64,000 nt of DNA from CAVPCY01 sp963702525 (GTDB lineage: Bacteria > Actinomycetota > Coriobacteriia > Anaerosomatales > PHET01), in assembly GCA_963702525.1 (NCBI GenBank), contig CAVPCY010000013.1, positions 186,001 through 250,000 on the forward strand, written 5' to 3'. The position numbers and the translations under genes are program-made. Positions within the stretch are counted from its first letter, which is position 1, and each line of letters starts with the position of its first letter. Below the pieces are notes generated by a model. That model searched no databases, was not told the origin of the DNA, and saw nothing but the letters and a program-made list of their open reading frames with translations. Below, piece after piece: positions 31,412 to 40,502 of this stretch.

Positions 31412-32428
31412 GTGCAGATATCGGTCATCGGTGCTGGATCGTGGGGAACGGCGGTCAGCTGGCTGCTGAGCGGGAAGGGCCACACGTGTCGCTATGGGCC
31501 CGAGAGACCGAGATCGCCGAGGGCATCAACGACCAACCACCGAAACCCGCTCTACCTGCCTGACGTCGTCTTGAGCGACAGCGTGAAGGCATCGCCCGAT
31601 GTCGAAGAGGCCCTGCGTGGGGCTGAGGCTGTCGTCATGGTGACCCCCAGCGTAGGAGTTCGCGCCACCGCCGAGATGATGAAGCCCGCTCTGGGCTCGG
31701 ACACGCCCGTGGTCATACTGTCCAAAGGCGTTGAGCAAGACACACTGATGCTCATGACCGAGGTTCTCGAGGACGTCTTGGGCGGCCGGTCGCGAATCGC
31801 CGGGCTATCCGGACCCAACCATGCCGAGGAGGTCAGCAAGGGCGTTCCCTCGGCTACCGTCGTCGCGTCCTACGACGAGCGCGTTGGCCGGCTCTTCCAA
31901 GACGCCTTCATGACGAGCTTCTTCCGCGTCTACACGAACAGCGATGTCGTCGGCGTCGAGTTGTGCGGAGCCAGCAAGAACGTCATCGCCATCGCGACCG
32001 GGATGTGTGACGGGCTTGGCTACGGGGACAACACCAAGGCCACGCTCATGACCCGCGGACTGGCCGAGATGACCAGGCTGGGGGCCGCTCGAGGCGCGAA
32101 TCCCCTGACCTATATGGGCCTGGCAGGAATGGGCGACCTCATCGTGACCTGCACGAGCCGCCACTCCCGCAACCGCGGTCTGGGGCAGCTTATCGCCGAG
32201 GGCGGCACGATCCAGGAGTTCTACGACAAGACGCACATGGTGGCTGAAGGTGCGGTGGCGTGCATCGCCGTGGACGAGTTGGGCCGGCGCGAGGGTGTCG
32301 AGTTGCCGATGACCGACCTCGTTCGGCAGGTCCTGTACAGCGGACTCGATCCAAGGCAGGCCGGAGACATGCTCATGGGTCGCGAGGCCCGTGACGAGCT
32401 TCACGGCATGGGACTGGTATCGGAGTAG
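31412..32428 (+). CDS. gpsA: Glycerol-3-phosphate dehydrogenase [NAD(P)+]
   Basis: Reduces dihydroxyacetone phosphate to sn-glycerol 3-phosphate. It is about 338 residues from GTG 31412, abutting plsY. The N-terminal VIGAGSWGTAVSWLL binds the cofactor, LSGPNHAEEVSKG and LCGASKNVIAIATG (catalytic lysine) follow, then GLAGMGDLIVTCTS and SRNRGLG. Two compensating frameshifts near 31484 and 31540 garble about 18 residues. The other frame reads HVSLWARETEIAEGINDQ, the expected sequence, so the overall frame is kept. Confidence 0.94.
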   Translation: MQISVIGAGSWGTAVSWLLSGKGHTCRYGPERPRSPRASTTNHRNPLYLPDVVLSDSVKASPDVEEALRGAEAVVMVTPSVGVRATAEMMKPALGSDTPVVILSKGVEQDTLMLMTEVLEDVLGGRSRIAGLSGPNHAEEVSKGVPSATVVASYDERVGRLFQDAFMTSFFRVYTNSDVVGVELCGASKNVIAIATGMCDGLGYGDNTKATLMTRGLAEMTRLGAARGANPLTYMGLAGMGDLIVTCTSRHSRNRGLGQLIAEGGTIQEFYDKTHMVAEGAVACIAVDELGRREGVELPMTDLVRQVLYSGLDPRQAGDMLMGREARDELHGMGLVSE

Positions 32429-32458
32429 CGGCCTGGAGCCGAGGAGCGGGGGCACGAG

Positions 32459-33130
32459 GTGGGTGAAAAGGTGTACATGGCACCGTCGATTCTCTCGGCG
32501 GACTTCTCGTGTCTTGGTGAAGGCATCAGACTGGTCGAGGCAGGGGGCGCCGACTTCATCCACGTCGATGTGATGGACGGTCACTTCGTGCCGAACCTGA
32601 CCATCGGGCCGCCGGTGATCAAGTCGCTCAAGGCGATGTGCACGGCGCCCCTCGACGTTCACCTCATGGTGGACAACGCCGACTCCACCATCGAGTGGTA
32701 CATCGAAGCCGGCGCCGATAGCATCACCGTCCACTCGGAGGCGTGTCCGCACCTGCACCGGACGTTGACCCGCATCCGCGAGGCTGGTCGCAAGGCGGCT
32801 GTCTCACTCAATCCTGCCACCCCGATCGACAGCATCGTCGAGGTCATCGAGATGGTCGACATGGTGCTCGTGATGAGCGTGAATCCCGGCTTCGGCGGGC
32901 AGTCGTTCATCGAGCGCAGCGTCGAGAAGGTGGCCGAGATCGCGTGGATGGCCGACCAGCTCGGAGTCGAGCCGCTCATTCAGGTCGATGGCGGGATCAC
33001 GGTGGAAACCGCGCCGCTCGTGGCCGAGGCTGGTGCTCGCTGCCTTGTGGCCGGGAACGCCGTCTACGGTCAGCCCGATCCCGCCGCCGCCATGAATGCG
33101 ATTCGCGATGCCGCGCAGGGGGTTCTCTAG
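32459..33130 (+). CDS. rpe: Ribulose-phosphate 3-epimerase
   Basis: Interconverts ribulose 5-phosphate and xylulose 5-phosphate in a TIM barrel. It is 223 residues from GTG 32459; ATG 32477 is an alternative start. Signatures are MAPSILSADFSCLGE, DFIHVDVMDGHFVPNLTIG, LDVHLMVDNAD, VLVMSVNPGFGGQSFI and IQVDGGI. It lies just upstream of the riboflavin operon; its product feeds ribulose 5-phosphate, the substrate of RibB. Confidence 0.96.
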   Translation: MGEKVYMAPSILSADFSCLGEGIRLVEAGGADFIHVDVMDGHFVPNLTIGPPVIKSLKAMCTAPLDVHLMVDNADSTIEWYIEAGADSITVHSEACPHLHRTLTRIREAGRKAAVSLNPATPIDSIVEVIEMVDMVLVMSVNPGFGGQSFIERSVEKVAEIAWMADQLGVEPLIQVDGGITVETAPLVAEAGARCLVAGNAVYGQPDPAAAMNAIRDAAQGVL

Positions 33131-33186
33131 CACTGGAGCCCGCTCGCTGGCGCGGTACCGTGTTGACCTGCTAGAATCCGATACGC

Positions 33187-33300
33187 TTTCTTCAGGGCGG
33201 GGTGAAACTCCCCACCGGCGGTCACAGCCCGCGAACCCCCATATGGGGGCCGATCCGGTGAGATTCCGGAGCCGACGGTCATAGTCCGGATGGGAGAAGG
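33187..33300 (+). ncRNA. FMN riboswitch (RFN element)
   Basis: The conserved RFN core is nearly exact: TTCTTCAGGGCGGGGTG, then CCACCGGCGGT, AGCCCGCGA, GATCCGGTGAGATTCCGG, AGCCGACGGTCATAGTCCGG and ATGGGAGAAG. A variable hairpin (ACCCCCATATGGGGGC) separates two of the blocks. The ribD GTG start lies only nine bases beyond, so the purine-rich 3' strand (GGGAGAAGGAAGG) is also the likely ribosome-binding site. I infer translational rather than termination control; no T-run terminator is seen. Confidence 0.97.
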
Positions 33301-33308
33301 AAGGTCGC

Positions 33309-34440
33309 GTGCGTCTGTTCGATGACGTCTGCTCGAGGGTCGATGACCCCCATCTTGCCCGCGCGCTTGCGCTTGCCGAGCACGGCAGGGGCAACACGGC
33401 TCCCAACCCCTTGGTGGGGTGCGTGATCGTGCGCGAGGGCCAGGGTCGTGGGCGAGGGCTACCATCCTGCTGCGGGCCAACCACACGCCGAAGTGCTACG
33501 CGCTCGCCGAGGCGGGCGAGTCCGCGCGCGGTGCCGTTGTCTTCGTGACCCTGGAGCCGTGCGCACACTTCGGTCGCACACCGCCGTGCGTCGATGCCCT
33601 GATTCGCGCGGGCGTCTCACGGGTTGTGATCGGGATGCCGGATCCCTCGAGCGAGGCCGGTGGTGGGGCGGACAGCGCTGCGCGACGCCGGGATCGAAGT
33701 CGTGTGGGCGGAGGATGCGGAACCGTTCCGCGCGCTCAACGAGGGGTGGCTCAAGCGCGTTGAGACGGGAAGGCCGCTGGTCGTGGCCAAGGTCGCACTG
33801 TCCTTGGACGGGCACGTGTCCCTGCGCGCCGGTGAGCGGTCGGCGATCACCGGCGCTTCCGGTGGCGAGATCACCCGTCTTCTCCGGGCACGAGCCGATG
33901 CCGTCCTGGTCGGTGCGGCGACCGTCTCTGCCGATGATCCCGCTCTGACCGTGCGCGATGCGCTGGGTGAACTCGCCGAGCGCCAGCCCCTGCGAGTCGT
34001 GCTGGTTCGCGGTTCGGTGCCGCCGCGAGACGTCGCGGGTGTTCGCCGATGGCTTGGCGCCAACCCTCGCCATACTCGACGGCGATGCGCCCGATTCCTC
34101 GGTAGCTGGGATGCACTCGATCGAAGGCGTAGAGTCCGAGAACGGAGCGCACGGCCTGGCGGGCGCCCTTGAGATTCTCGGCCGGCGAGGCGTGAACGAG
34201 GTGCTCGTCGAGCCCGGCCCGCGGCTGTTCACCGCGCTTTGGGAGGCGGCCGCCATCGACATTCTCGTGACCGTTGCGGCGGGTGGCATGGCCGGTGAAT
34301 CGGGCCCGCCGCTCTACCGAGGCGTGGCGGACACGACAGGCGAAACGCTATTGCATCGGATGGTCCCGACACAAGCGGGTATCGTAGGAGACGTGGCAGT
34401 GACCGTGTGGCGTCCTTTGTCGGCCCGTCCGGATAGGTAG
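33309..34440 (+). CDS. ribD: Bifunctional riboflavin biosynthesis deaminase/reductase (frameshifted)
   Basis: Deaminates and then reduces the pyrimidine intermediate of riboflavin synthesis. GTG 33309. The deaminase domain shows LALAEHGRGNTAPNPLVGCV, GEGYHPAAGQPHAEV (zinc histidine and catalytic glutamate) and VTLEPCAHFGRTPPC (zinc cysteines), now spread over three frames. The reductase domain has VALSLDGHVSL, ITGASGGEITRLLRA and NEVLVEPGPRLF. Shifts lie near 33442, 33480, 33665 and 34050. Restored length is about 377 residues, normal for RibD. Confidence 0.92.
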
Positions 34441-34459
34441 TACGCCGAGAGGAGCAGCG

Positions 34460-35125
34460 TTGTTCACCGGACTGATCGAGACCCAAGGCATCATCACACG
34501 CGCCGAGCGGGTGTCCGGCGGTGCGCAAGTAGAGGTCTACGCACCCGAGTTCGGCCGAGACATGACCATCGGCGACTCTATCGCCGTTGATGGGGTGTGC
34601 CTTACCGTTGCCAAGTTCATTCGCGGCGCGTTCGTGGCCGATGTGAGCGACGAGACCATGGCGCGCACCACGTTGGGTGGCGTGCATCAGGGCACGAAGG
34701 TCAATCTCGAGCGCGCCTTGCGCCTGTCCGATCGTCTCGGCGGGCATCTGGTGACGGGCCACATCGACGGGGTCGGACGGGTCTTGCTCCGTCACCCCGC
34801 AGGTAACAGCGTCATCTACCAGTTCCAGATCCCGCGTGAGCTTCTCGACTTCGTCGTCCAGAAGGGCTCGATCGCCATCGACGGGATCTCGCTCACGGTG
34901 GCGCAGATCCGCGGCGATTCGATCGCGGCGGCGGTTGTGCCGCATACCGAGGAGGTCACCACGTTGCGCGAGAAGCCGATCGGCTCTCCCGTCAACGTGG
35001 AGGCCGACACGATGGCGAAGTACGTCAAGAAGTTCGTCGACATCTATGCGCTCGGCGAGGACGATGATCAGCCAACCCGCAGAGGCCTTGGCGACCTGCT
35101 GCGCGACTTCACAGACGGGAAGTAG
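34460..35125 (+). CDS. ribE: Riboflavin synthase, alpha subunit
   Basis: Dismutates two 6,7-dimethyl-8-ribityllumazines to riboflavin. It is 221 residues starting at TTG 34460, supported by GAGAGGAG upstream and the exact family N-terminus MFTGLIETQGII. Two lumazine-binding repeats are visible, each with a signature (DSIAVDGVCLTVAKF and GSIAIDGISLTVAQ), plus GGHLVTGHIDGVG. The C-terminal 20 residues extend a little beyond the usual end. Confidence 0.96.
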   Translation: MFTGLIETQGIITRAERVSGGAQVEVYAPEFGRDMTIGDSIAVDGVCLTVAKFIRGAFVADVSDETMARTTLGGVHQGTKVNLERALRLSDRLGGHLVTGHIDGVGRVLLRHPAGNSVIYQFQIPRELLDFVVQKGSIAIDGISLTVAQIRGDSIAAAVVPHTEEVTTLREKPIGSPVNVEADTMAKYVKKFVDIYALGEDDDQPTRRGLGDLLRDFTDGK

Positions 35126-35131
35126 TCACGC

Positions 35132-36391
35132 ATGCCCGACCCGGATCACAGCCCGTTTGCGACCATCGAGGAAGCGATCGCCGAGATCGCCGCCGGCCGC
35201 ATGCTCGTGGTCGTCGACGATGAGGACCGTGAGAACGAGGGCGACCTCGTGATGGCTGCCGAGAAGGCCACGCCCGAGGCGGTCAACTTCATGATCACCC
35301 ACGGAAGGGGCCTCGTCTGCTTGCCCATGATCGGGGAGCGTCTTGACGAGCTCCAGATTCCCCCGATGGCCGCCGAGAACACCTCCGAGCAGGGGACTGC
35401 GTTCCACGTCTCTATCGGGGCCAAGGGCAAGATCACCACGGGTATCTCACCGGCCGACCGGTGTGCCACCATCCGAGCCGCGATCGATCCGGCGACGCGT
35501 CCCCAAGACGTGTCGATGCCCGGGCACGTGTTTCCTCTTCGAGCACAGGTGGGCGGCGTTCTCCAACGAGCAGGACACACCGAGGCCTCGGTGGATCTGG
35601 CGCGGCTTGCCGGCCTTGCTCCTGCGGGCGTCATCTGCGAGATCATCAATCCGGACGGCACCATGGCTCGTCGGCCGCAACTCGAGGAGTTCGCCAAGGT
35701 TCACGGTCTCAAGATGATCACCGTCGCCGATCTCATCCGCTACCGCCGCCTTACCGAGAAGCTCGTCACCCGGACCGCCCGGGTGACCCTGCCCACGCGC
35801 TATGGGACATTCACCGGCTACGGCTTCGAGGCGGCACCCGACGGCAGGACACACATGGCGCTTGTGGTGGGGGAGGTCGAGGGACAGGAAGACGTGCTGG
35901 TGCGCGTACACTCCGAATGCCTCACCGGCGACGTGTTCCATTCGCTGCGCTGCGACTGCGGCGCACAACTGGAAGAAGCGATGCGTCGGGTGCAAGCGGA
36001 GGGACGCGGCGTCGTGCTCTACATCGTCGGCCACGAAGGTAGGGGCATCGGGCTGGGGAACAAGCTCAAGGCCTACGAGCTACAGGAGAGTGGTCAGGAC
36101 ACGGTAGAGGCGAACGAGTCTCTCGGCTTCCCGGCGGATCTGCGCGACTACGGGATCGGGGCACAGATCCTGGTCGATCTGGGTCTGCGTTCCATCCGCT
36201 TGATGACGAACAACCCCAAGAAGATCGTCGGACTCGAGGGATACGGGCTCACGATCAGCGAGCAGGTACCGCTCGAGATCGAGGCGTGTCCAACCAACTA
36301 CGACTACCTGCGGACCAAGAAGGACAAGCTCGCGCACACGCTCGTATTGGACGGGCGCGCGACCACGGACGAAGGGAATGGGCCAAGATGA
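35132..36391 (+). CDS. ribBA: 3,4-dihydroxy-2-butanone 4-phosphate synthase / GTP cyclohydrolase II
   Basis: Bifunctional enzyme supplying both riboflavin precursors. It is 419 residues from ATG 35132. The RibB half (residues 1-205) has VVVDDEDRENEGDLVMAA and HGRGLVCLPM. The RibA half has VRVHSECLTGDVFHSLRCDC with three zinc cysteines (C of SEC, RCDC), EGRGIGLGNKLKAYELQ and the C-terminal RLMTNNPKKIVGLEGYGL. It is intact. The stop overlaps the ribH ATG (ATGA at 36388). Confidence 0.96.
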   Translation: MPDPDHSPFATIEEAIAEIAAGRMLVVVDDEDRENEGDLVMAAEKATPEAVNFMITHGRGLVCLPMIGERLDELQIPPMAAENTSEQGTAFHVSIGAKGKITTGISPADRCATIRAAIDPATRPQDVSMPGHVFPLRAQVGGVLQRAGHTEASVDLARLAGLAPAGVICEIINPDGTMARRPQLEEFAKVHGLKMITVADLIRYRRLTEKLVTRTARVTLPTRYGTFTGYGFEAAPDGRTHMALVVGEVEGQEDVLVRVHSECLTGDVFHSLRCDCGAQLEEAMRRVQAEGRGVVLYIVGHEGRGIGLGNKLKAYELQESGQDTVEANESLGFPADLRDYGIGAQILVDLGLRSIRLMTNNPKKIVGLEGYGLTISEQVPLEIEACPTNYDYLRTKKDKLAHTLVLDGRATTDEGNGPR

Positions 36392-36852
36392 CCACCTTTG
36401 AAGGCAATCTGATCGGTACCGGGCTCAAGATCGGTATTGTCGTGAGCCGGTTCAACGAGTTGCTCGGCTCGCGGCTGCTGTCAGGCGCGAACGATGCCCT
36501 GGTCCGTCACGGAGTAGCCGTCGACGATATCGACGTCGCGTGGGTGCCCGGCGCATTCGAGATACCTCTCGTCGCAGGCAAGATGGCAGCGAGCGGCCGC
36601 TACGATGCCCTCATCGCCCTAGGGGTCGTGATCAGAGGCGGTACTCCTCACTTCGAGTACGTGGCGTCAGAGGTGTCCAAAGGCGTGGCCAAGATCTCGG
36701 CCGACTCCGGAGTTCCGGTCATGTTCGGCGTGATCACCGCGGACACCATCGAGCAGGCTGTCGAGAGGGCGGGCACCAAGGCCGGCAACAAGGGCTGGGA
36801 GGCCGCGACGGGTGCCATCGAGATGGCGCACCTCATGCGGGAGCTCGGCTAG
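36388..36852 (+). CDS. ribH: 6,7-dimethyl-8-ribityllumazine synthase
   Basis: Forms lumazine from the two RibBA-derived branches; its products assemble into icosahedral shells in many bacteria. It is 154 residues from ATG 36388. Motifs are IGIVVSRFNELLGSRLL, WVPGAFEIPLVAGKMA, ALGVVIRGGTPHFEYVA and FGVITADTIEQAVERAG, with the catalytic histidine in TPHFEYV. It ends the rib operon. Confidence 0.97.
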   Translation: MTTFEGNLIGTGLKIGIVVSRFNELLGSRLLSGANDALVRHGVAVDDIDVAWVPGAFEIPLVAGKMAASGRYDALIALGVVIRGGTPHFEYVASEVSKGVAKISADSGVPVMFGVITADTIEQAVERAGTKAGNKGWEAATGAIEMAHLMRELG

Positions 36853-36881
36853 ACACGCGGCTCTCCGGCACAGGAATGACC

Positions 36882-36917
36882 GAGGCCCCGACCGTCATCC
36901 ACGGCGCTCGGGGCCTC
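36882..36917 (+). terminator. Strong hairpin after the rib operon
   Basis: GAGGCCCCGA at 36882-36891 pairs perfectly with TCGGGGCCTC at 36908-36917, a 10-bp stem with a 16-base loop, 30 bases after ribH. The following CTGTGTGG has no clear T-run, so it may act as a weak or factor-assisted terminator. Confidence 0.6.
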
Positions 36918-37169
36918 CTGTGTGGCTGGGTAAGATCCAGTGGGCTCTCACCACCCGGTGGCTGTCAGCCATGGACCCTGTCCCCCAGACAAGCCGCCTT
37001 TCGCAAGGAAGGCGGGTGCCAATAGTAGACCGCGGCCGCCCTCGGGCACAATCGGACAGGTGTTCGATTCGACGATGTGCCGTCGTCGACCTACAAGCGG
37101 CGTCTCGCCGCTGACAGAAGGGTCGAATCCCGCCGATGGTGCGACAGCGCGCCGGTTCCCGATGGGAGG
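36918..37169. other. Non-coding stretch between ribH and iscR with hairpins
   Basis: I find no supported gene in these 250 bases. Two smaller hairpins stand out: CCGCCTT and AAGGCGG around 36993-37015, and AGCGGC-GTCTC-GCCGCT at 37096-37112. GGGTCGAATCCC at 37120-37131 resembles a tRNA T-arm lacking one T, but no complete cloverleaf can be drawn. The function is unknown. Confidence 0.35.
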
Positions 37170-37197
37170 TTGACAGAGTCCCGGTTCGGGGTAAGAT
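37170..37197 (+). promoter_or_regulatory. Sigma-70-type promoter for the isc operon
   Basis: TTGACA at 37170-37175 and TAAGAT at 37192-37197 are separated by 16 bases. The iscR ATG lies 37 bases downstream of the -10 element. The stretch CATTACTGATTCTGTAGGGATT between them could hold an Rrf2-type operator, though I cannot identify the half-sites. Confidence 0.7.
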
Positions 37198-37233
37198 GCA
37201 ATCATTACTGATTCTGTAGGGATTGGACCGCCC

Positions 37234-37677
37234 ATGCGACTCACAGCGAAGAGCGAGTACGGCCTTCTTGCCGTGATCGACCTTGCCGTGAGCTACGGCG
37301 AGGGGCCGGTCAGCGCCCGGGAGATCGCCGAACGCCGTGAGATTCCCGCACGCTTCCTGGAGCAGCTCTTCGTCTCGCTCCGAAGGGGAGGGGTGGTCTC
37401 GGCGGTGCGCGGTGCGCGTGGCGGTTTCGTTCTCACGCGAGAGCCCAGCGAGATCTCGGTGCTCGAAGTGGTCGAGGCACTTGAGGGTCCGCTCGAGACG
37501 AGCGTGTGCGACTCGGAACGTTCTGCCGGATGCACTCGCAGCGGGGCCTGTGCCGCCGCCCCGATCTGGGCCAAGGCCACCTCGGCGCTCAGAGAAGTCT
37601 TCGCAACGACGACGCTAGCCGAACTCGCGGGAAACCAACAACGCATGGACGCTCGCGTCCAGAGTGCTTCGGGATAG
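37234..37677 (+). CDS. iscR: Rrf2-family Fe-S cluster-sensing regulator, IscR-like
   Basis: Winged-helix transcription regulator, 147 residues from ATG 37234. The N-terminal MRLTAKSEYGLLAVIDLA and the recognition region REIAERREIPARFLEQLF match Rrf2. Three cysteines at 92, 100 and 106 (VCDSERSAGCTRSGAC) have the spacing of cluster-binding members such as IscR. Directly upstream of iscS and iscU, it is expected to repress the operon when holding a [2Fe-2S] cluster. That is inferred from the family. Confidence 0.9.
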   Translation: MRLTAKSEYGLLAVIDLAVSYGEGPVSAREIAERREIPARFLEQLFVSLRRGGVVSAVRGARGGFVLTREPSEISVLEVVEALEGPLETSVCDSERSAGCTRSGACAAAPIWAKATSALREVFATTTLAELAGNQQRMDARVQSASG

Positions 37678-37691
37678 GGAGAGAGCTCAGT

Positions 37692-38881
37692 ATGGATAAC
37701 GTCTACTTCGACTACGCAGCGACAACGCCGGTTGACGAGCGCGTGCTCGACGCGATGATGCCCGTTCTTCTCGGAGCGCTTCGGCAATGCGAACTCACTC
37801 TACGGTCTGGGCCGCGACGCGTACCGGGCACTTGAGGACGCCCGGGAGCGCTTCGCACAAGGTATCAACGCCGCTACCCCCAACGAGGTGGTCTTCACCA
37901 GCGGCGGCACCGAGTCGGACAACGCGGCACTACTCGGGATTCTCGCGCGCGTCGCGCCTGACGGTGGCGCACATCTCATCGTCTCGGCGTTCGAGCACCA
38001 CGCTGTGCTGCATCCTGCCGAGTGGCTCGGGAAGCGTGGCTACGAAGTCACAACGCTCGCTCCGCGCACCGACGGCCACATCTATCCAGACGATCTTCGC
38101 GCCGCTATCAAGCCGAACACCAAGCTTGTCTCGGTGATGCACGGCAACAACGAGATCGGCACCATGAACGACATCAAGGTGCTTTCCGAAGTCGCCCACG
38201 AGGCCGGCGCGCTCATGCATACCGACGCCGCGCAGACGCTCGGGAAGGTTCCGTTCGACGTGGCCGACTTGGGCGTAGATGCCGCATCGTTCTCGAGCCA
38301 CAAGATCTACGGGCCGAAGGGCGTGGGCGCGCTCTATCTCAAGCGCGGCACACCGTTCGAGACCCAGGCTCGGGGCGGTGGCCAGGAGTCCAAGAGGCGC
38401 TCGGGCACCCAGAACACACCGGGCATCGTCGGCATGGCGACTGCTCTCGAGATCATGCTTGCCGAGCAGCCCGAAGAGATGGTGCGGCTGGCGGCGCTGC
38501 GCGACCGCCTGATCGATGGCGTGACGAGCGTGCTGGAGAACACCGAGCCTTCGGCCAGCGAAGGCGCGAGGCTCCCCAACATCGCTCCGCTGCTCATCAA
38601 GGGGGTCGAAGGCGAGGCGATGCTGCTCCAGCTCGACAACAAGGGTATCGCGGTCTCCACCGGCTCTGCGTGTTCATCGGGTTCGCTCGAGCCCAGCCAC
38701 GTGCTGCTGTCTATCGGTTGCCCGCAGGAGATCGCCCACGGAAGCCTGCGCCTGTCGCTGGGCCGTTTCACCACCGACTGAGCACGTGGACTACTTCCTC
38801 GAGGTCTTTCCTCCTATCGTCGAGCGGCTTCGCTCTATGTCGCCCGTGTACTCCAAGATGTTCGGTTCCGCCTCTTCGTAG
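37692..38881 (+). CDS. iscS: Cysteine desulfurase (frameshifted)
   Basis: PLP enzyme that releases sulfur from cysteine for Fe-S clusters and tRNA thiolation. It starts MDNVYFDYAATTPVDERVL at ATG 37692. A shift near 37780 leads to NSLYGLGRDAYRALEDAR, then TSGGTESDNAAL and HTDAAQTLGK. The PLP lysine is in FSSHKIYGPKGVGAL and the persulfide cysteine in STGSACSSGSLEPSHVL. A second shift at 38779 replaces an early stop, giving the true tail EHVDYFLEVFPPIVERLRSM with TAG at 38879-38881. Length is about 396 residues. Confidence 0.93.
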
Positions 38882-38906
38882 GCTTTCACCCCTGAAGGAG
38901 AGTAAC

Positions 38907-39422
38907 GTGCTCTATTCCGAGAAGGTCATGGACCACTTCAACAACCCGCGCAACGTAGGCGTCATCGAGCACGCCGACGGCACGGGAGAGGTGGGCAATC
39001 CGGTCTGCGGCGACATGATGAAGATCACCATCGCAGTGGACGGCACCGACCACATCACCGACGTGAAGTTCCAGACGCTGGGTTGCGGGGCCGCGATAGC
39101 CACGTCGTCGATCGTGACTGAGATGGCCAAGGGGCTGACACTGGAGGAGGCTGCGGCTATCAGCAAGAAGCAGGTCGCCGACGAGCTCGGAGGTCTGCCC
39201 CCGGCCAAGATGCACTGCAGCGTGCTGGCTACCGACGGGTTGAAGGTCGCCGTCGACGACTACTTGAAGAAGCACGGCCGCGAGCCGATCGCCGGCGAAG
39301 TCAAGAGTGCAGACCCCAACTTCGACCCCCACGCAGACGAAGATCACGACCACGGCGAAGACCACCAGCACGACACCGCCGGCCCGGGCGGGGAGTGCAG
39401 CGTCTGCTGCCAGCAGCTCTAG
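38907..39422 (+). CDS. iscU: Fe-S cluster scaffold protein IscU/NifU-N with a His/Asp/Cys-rich tail
   Basis: Scaffold on which IscS builds clusters, 171 residues from GTG 38907 with AAGGAG upstream. The three ligand cysteines are C34 (NPVCGDMM), C60 (TLGCGAA) and C104 (KMHCSVLA). After residue 130, where IscU normally ends, there is an unusual tail: DPHADEDHDHGEDHQH (residues 140-155), then GGECSVCCQQL. It carries five histidines, many acids and three cysteines, so it may hold metal or an extra cluster. Core function is confident; the tail's role is not known. Confidence 0.93.
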   Translation: MLYSEKVMDHFNNPRNVGVIEHADGTGEVGNPVCGDMMKITIAVDGTDHITDVKFQTLGCGAAIATSSIVTEMAKGLTLEEAAAISKKQVADELGGLPPAKMHCSVLATDGLKVAVDDYLKKHGREPIAGEVKSADPNFDPHADEDHDHGEDHQHDTAGPGGECSVCCQQL

Positions 39423-39445
39423 CCGGGTCTCGGGGGGCCGTCGCC

Positions 39446-40502
39446 ATGGCGCGCGTGTTCGTTGCGATGAGCGGCGGAGTCGACTCCAGCGTCGCGGCGG
39501 CACTACTTCTCGAGCAGGGCCACGACGTCACCGGTGTGACCATGCAGTTGTGGCCGTCCGGCGACATCGAGGGCGGATGCTGCTCCGTGTCGGCGATTCG
39601 CGATGCCAAGCGCGTATGTGACGTGCTGGGCATCCCGCACTATGCGCTCAACTACCGCGATACATTCGAGCGAGAGGTTGTAGCGCCGTTCGCCGCACAG
39701 TACGCGGCGGGCCGCACGCCCAACCCCTGCATCGCATGCAACGACCGCGTGAAGTTCTCCGACCTCCTGGCCAAGGTGTCGCTCCAGGGAGCGGAGTATC
39801 TGGCGACAGGCCACTATGCCCGAGTCGTCCGTGATGCGGACGGCGTGCCCTGGCTCGCGCGCGGTCTCGACGTGGGCAAGGACCAGAGCTACTTCTTGTA
39901 CCGCATGACTCCGGAGCAACTCGAGCACACGCTGTTCCCCGTTGGCGAGCTGCACAAGACCGACGTGCGGGCGATCGCACAGAGGCTCGGGCTCTCCGTC
40001 GCCGAGAAGCCAGAGAGCCAGGAGGCTTGTTTCGCGGCTGATGGCGACTACCTGTCAGCCATCCAGGCGCGCGCCCCGGAGGCGCTCGAGCCGGGGCCGA
40101 TCGTGGACCGGGAGGGAACCGTCCTCGGGCGCCACGATGGCATCGCGCATTTCACGGTGGGCCAGCGCCGGGGTATCGGCGTCGGCGGGCTGGAGAACCC
40201 GCTGTACGTCACCGCCATCGATGCGGACACACGTACCGTTGTGGTTGGTCCGAGGGAGCAGCTTGCCGTGGAGCGCGTTGCCGCGGCCGAGGTGCTGTGG
40301 CGCGGCGGGACATCCATGTGTGTGACCGCAGCCGTGCGATATCGCATGCCAGCCGTTCCGGCTGTCGCGACGATCGCCGATGGCGGCTGCCTCGTCGTCA
40401 ACTTCGAGTCAGCCGTCTACGGCGTTGCACCGGGGCAGAGCCGTCGTATGCTATGACGGAGACACGGTAGTAGGGGGAGGAGTCATCGAGTGCGCGAGCT
40501 GA
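39446..40502 (+). CDS. mnmA: tRNA-specific 2-thiouridylase (3' frameshift)
   Basis: Thiolates U34 of Lys, Glu and Gln tRNAs, using sulfur from IscS. ATG 39446. The PP-loop MSGGVDSSVAAALL is at residues 8-21. Catalytic cysteines lie in TPNPCIACNDRVKF (C95/C98) and KPESQEACF near residue 190. HFTVGQRRGIGVGG is diagnostic. A frameshift near 40440 changes the apparent end (QSRRML) into the normal QSAVVCYDGDTVVGGGVI, with stop TGA at 40500-40502, overlapping the next gene by 13 bases. About 352 residues. Confidence 0.94.

Noticed and set aside
37120..37131. A tRNA gene suggested by a T-arm-like GGGTCGAATCCC
   Set aside because: No matching acceptor, D-arm or anticodon stem could be drawn, even allowing one missing base.
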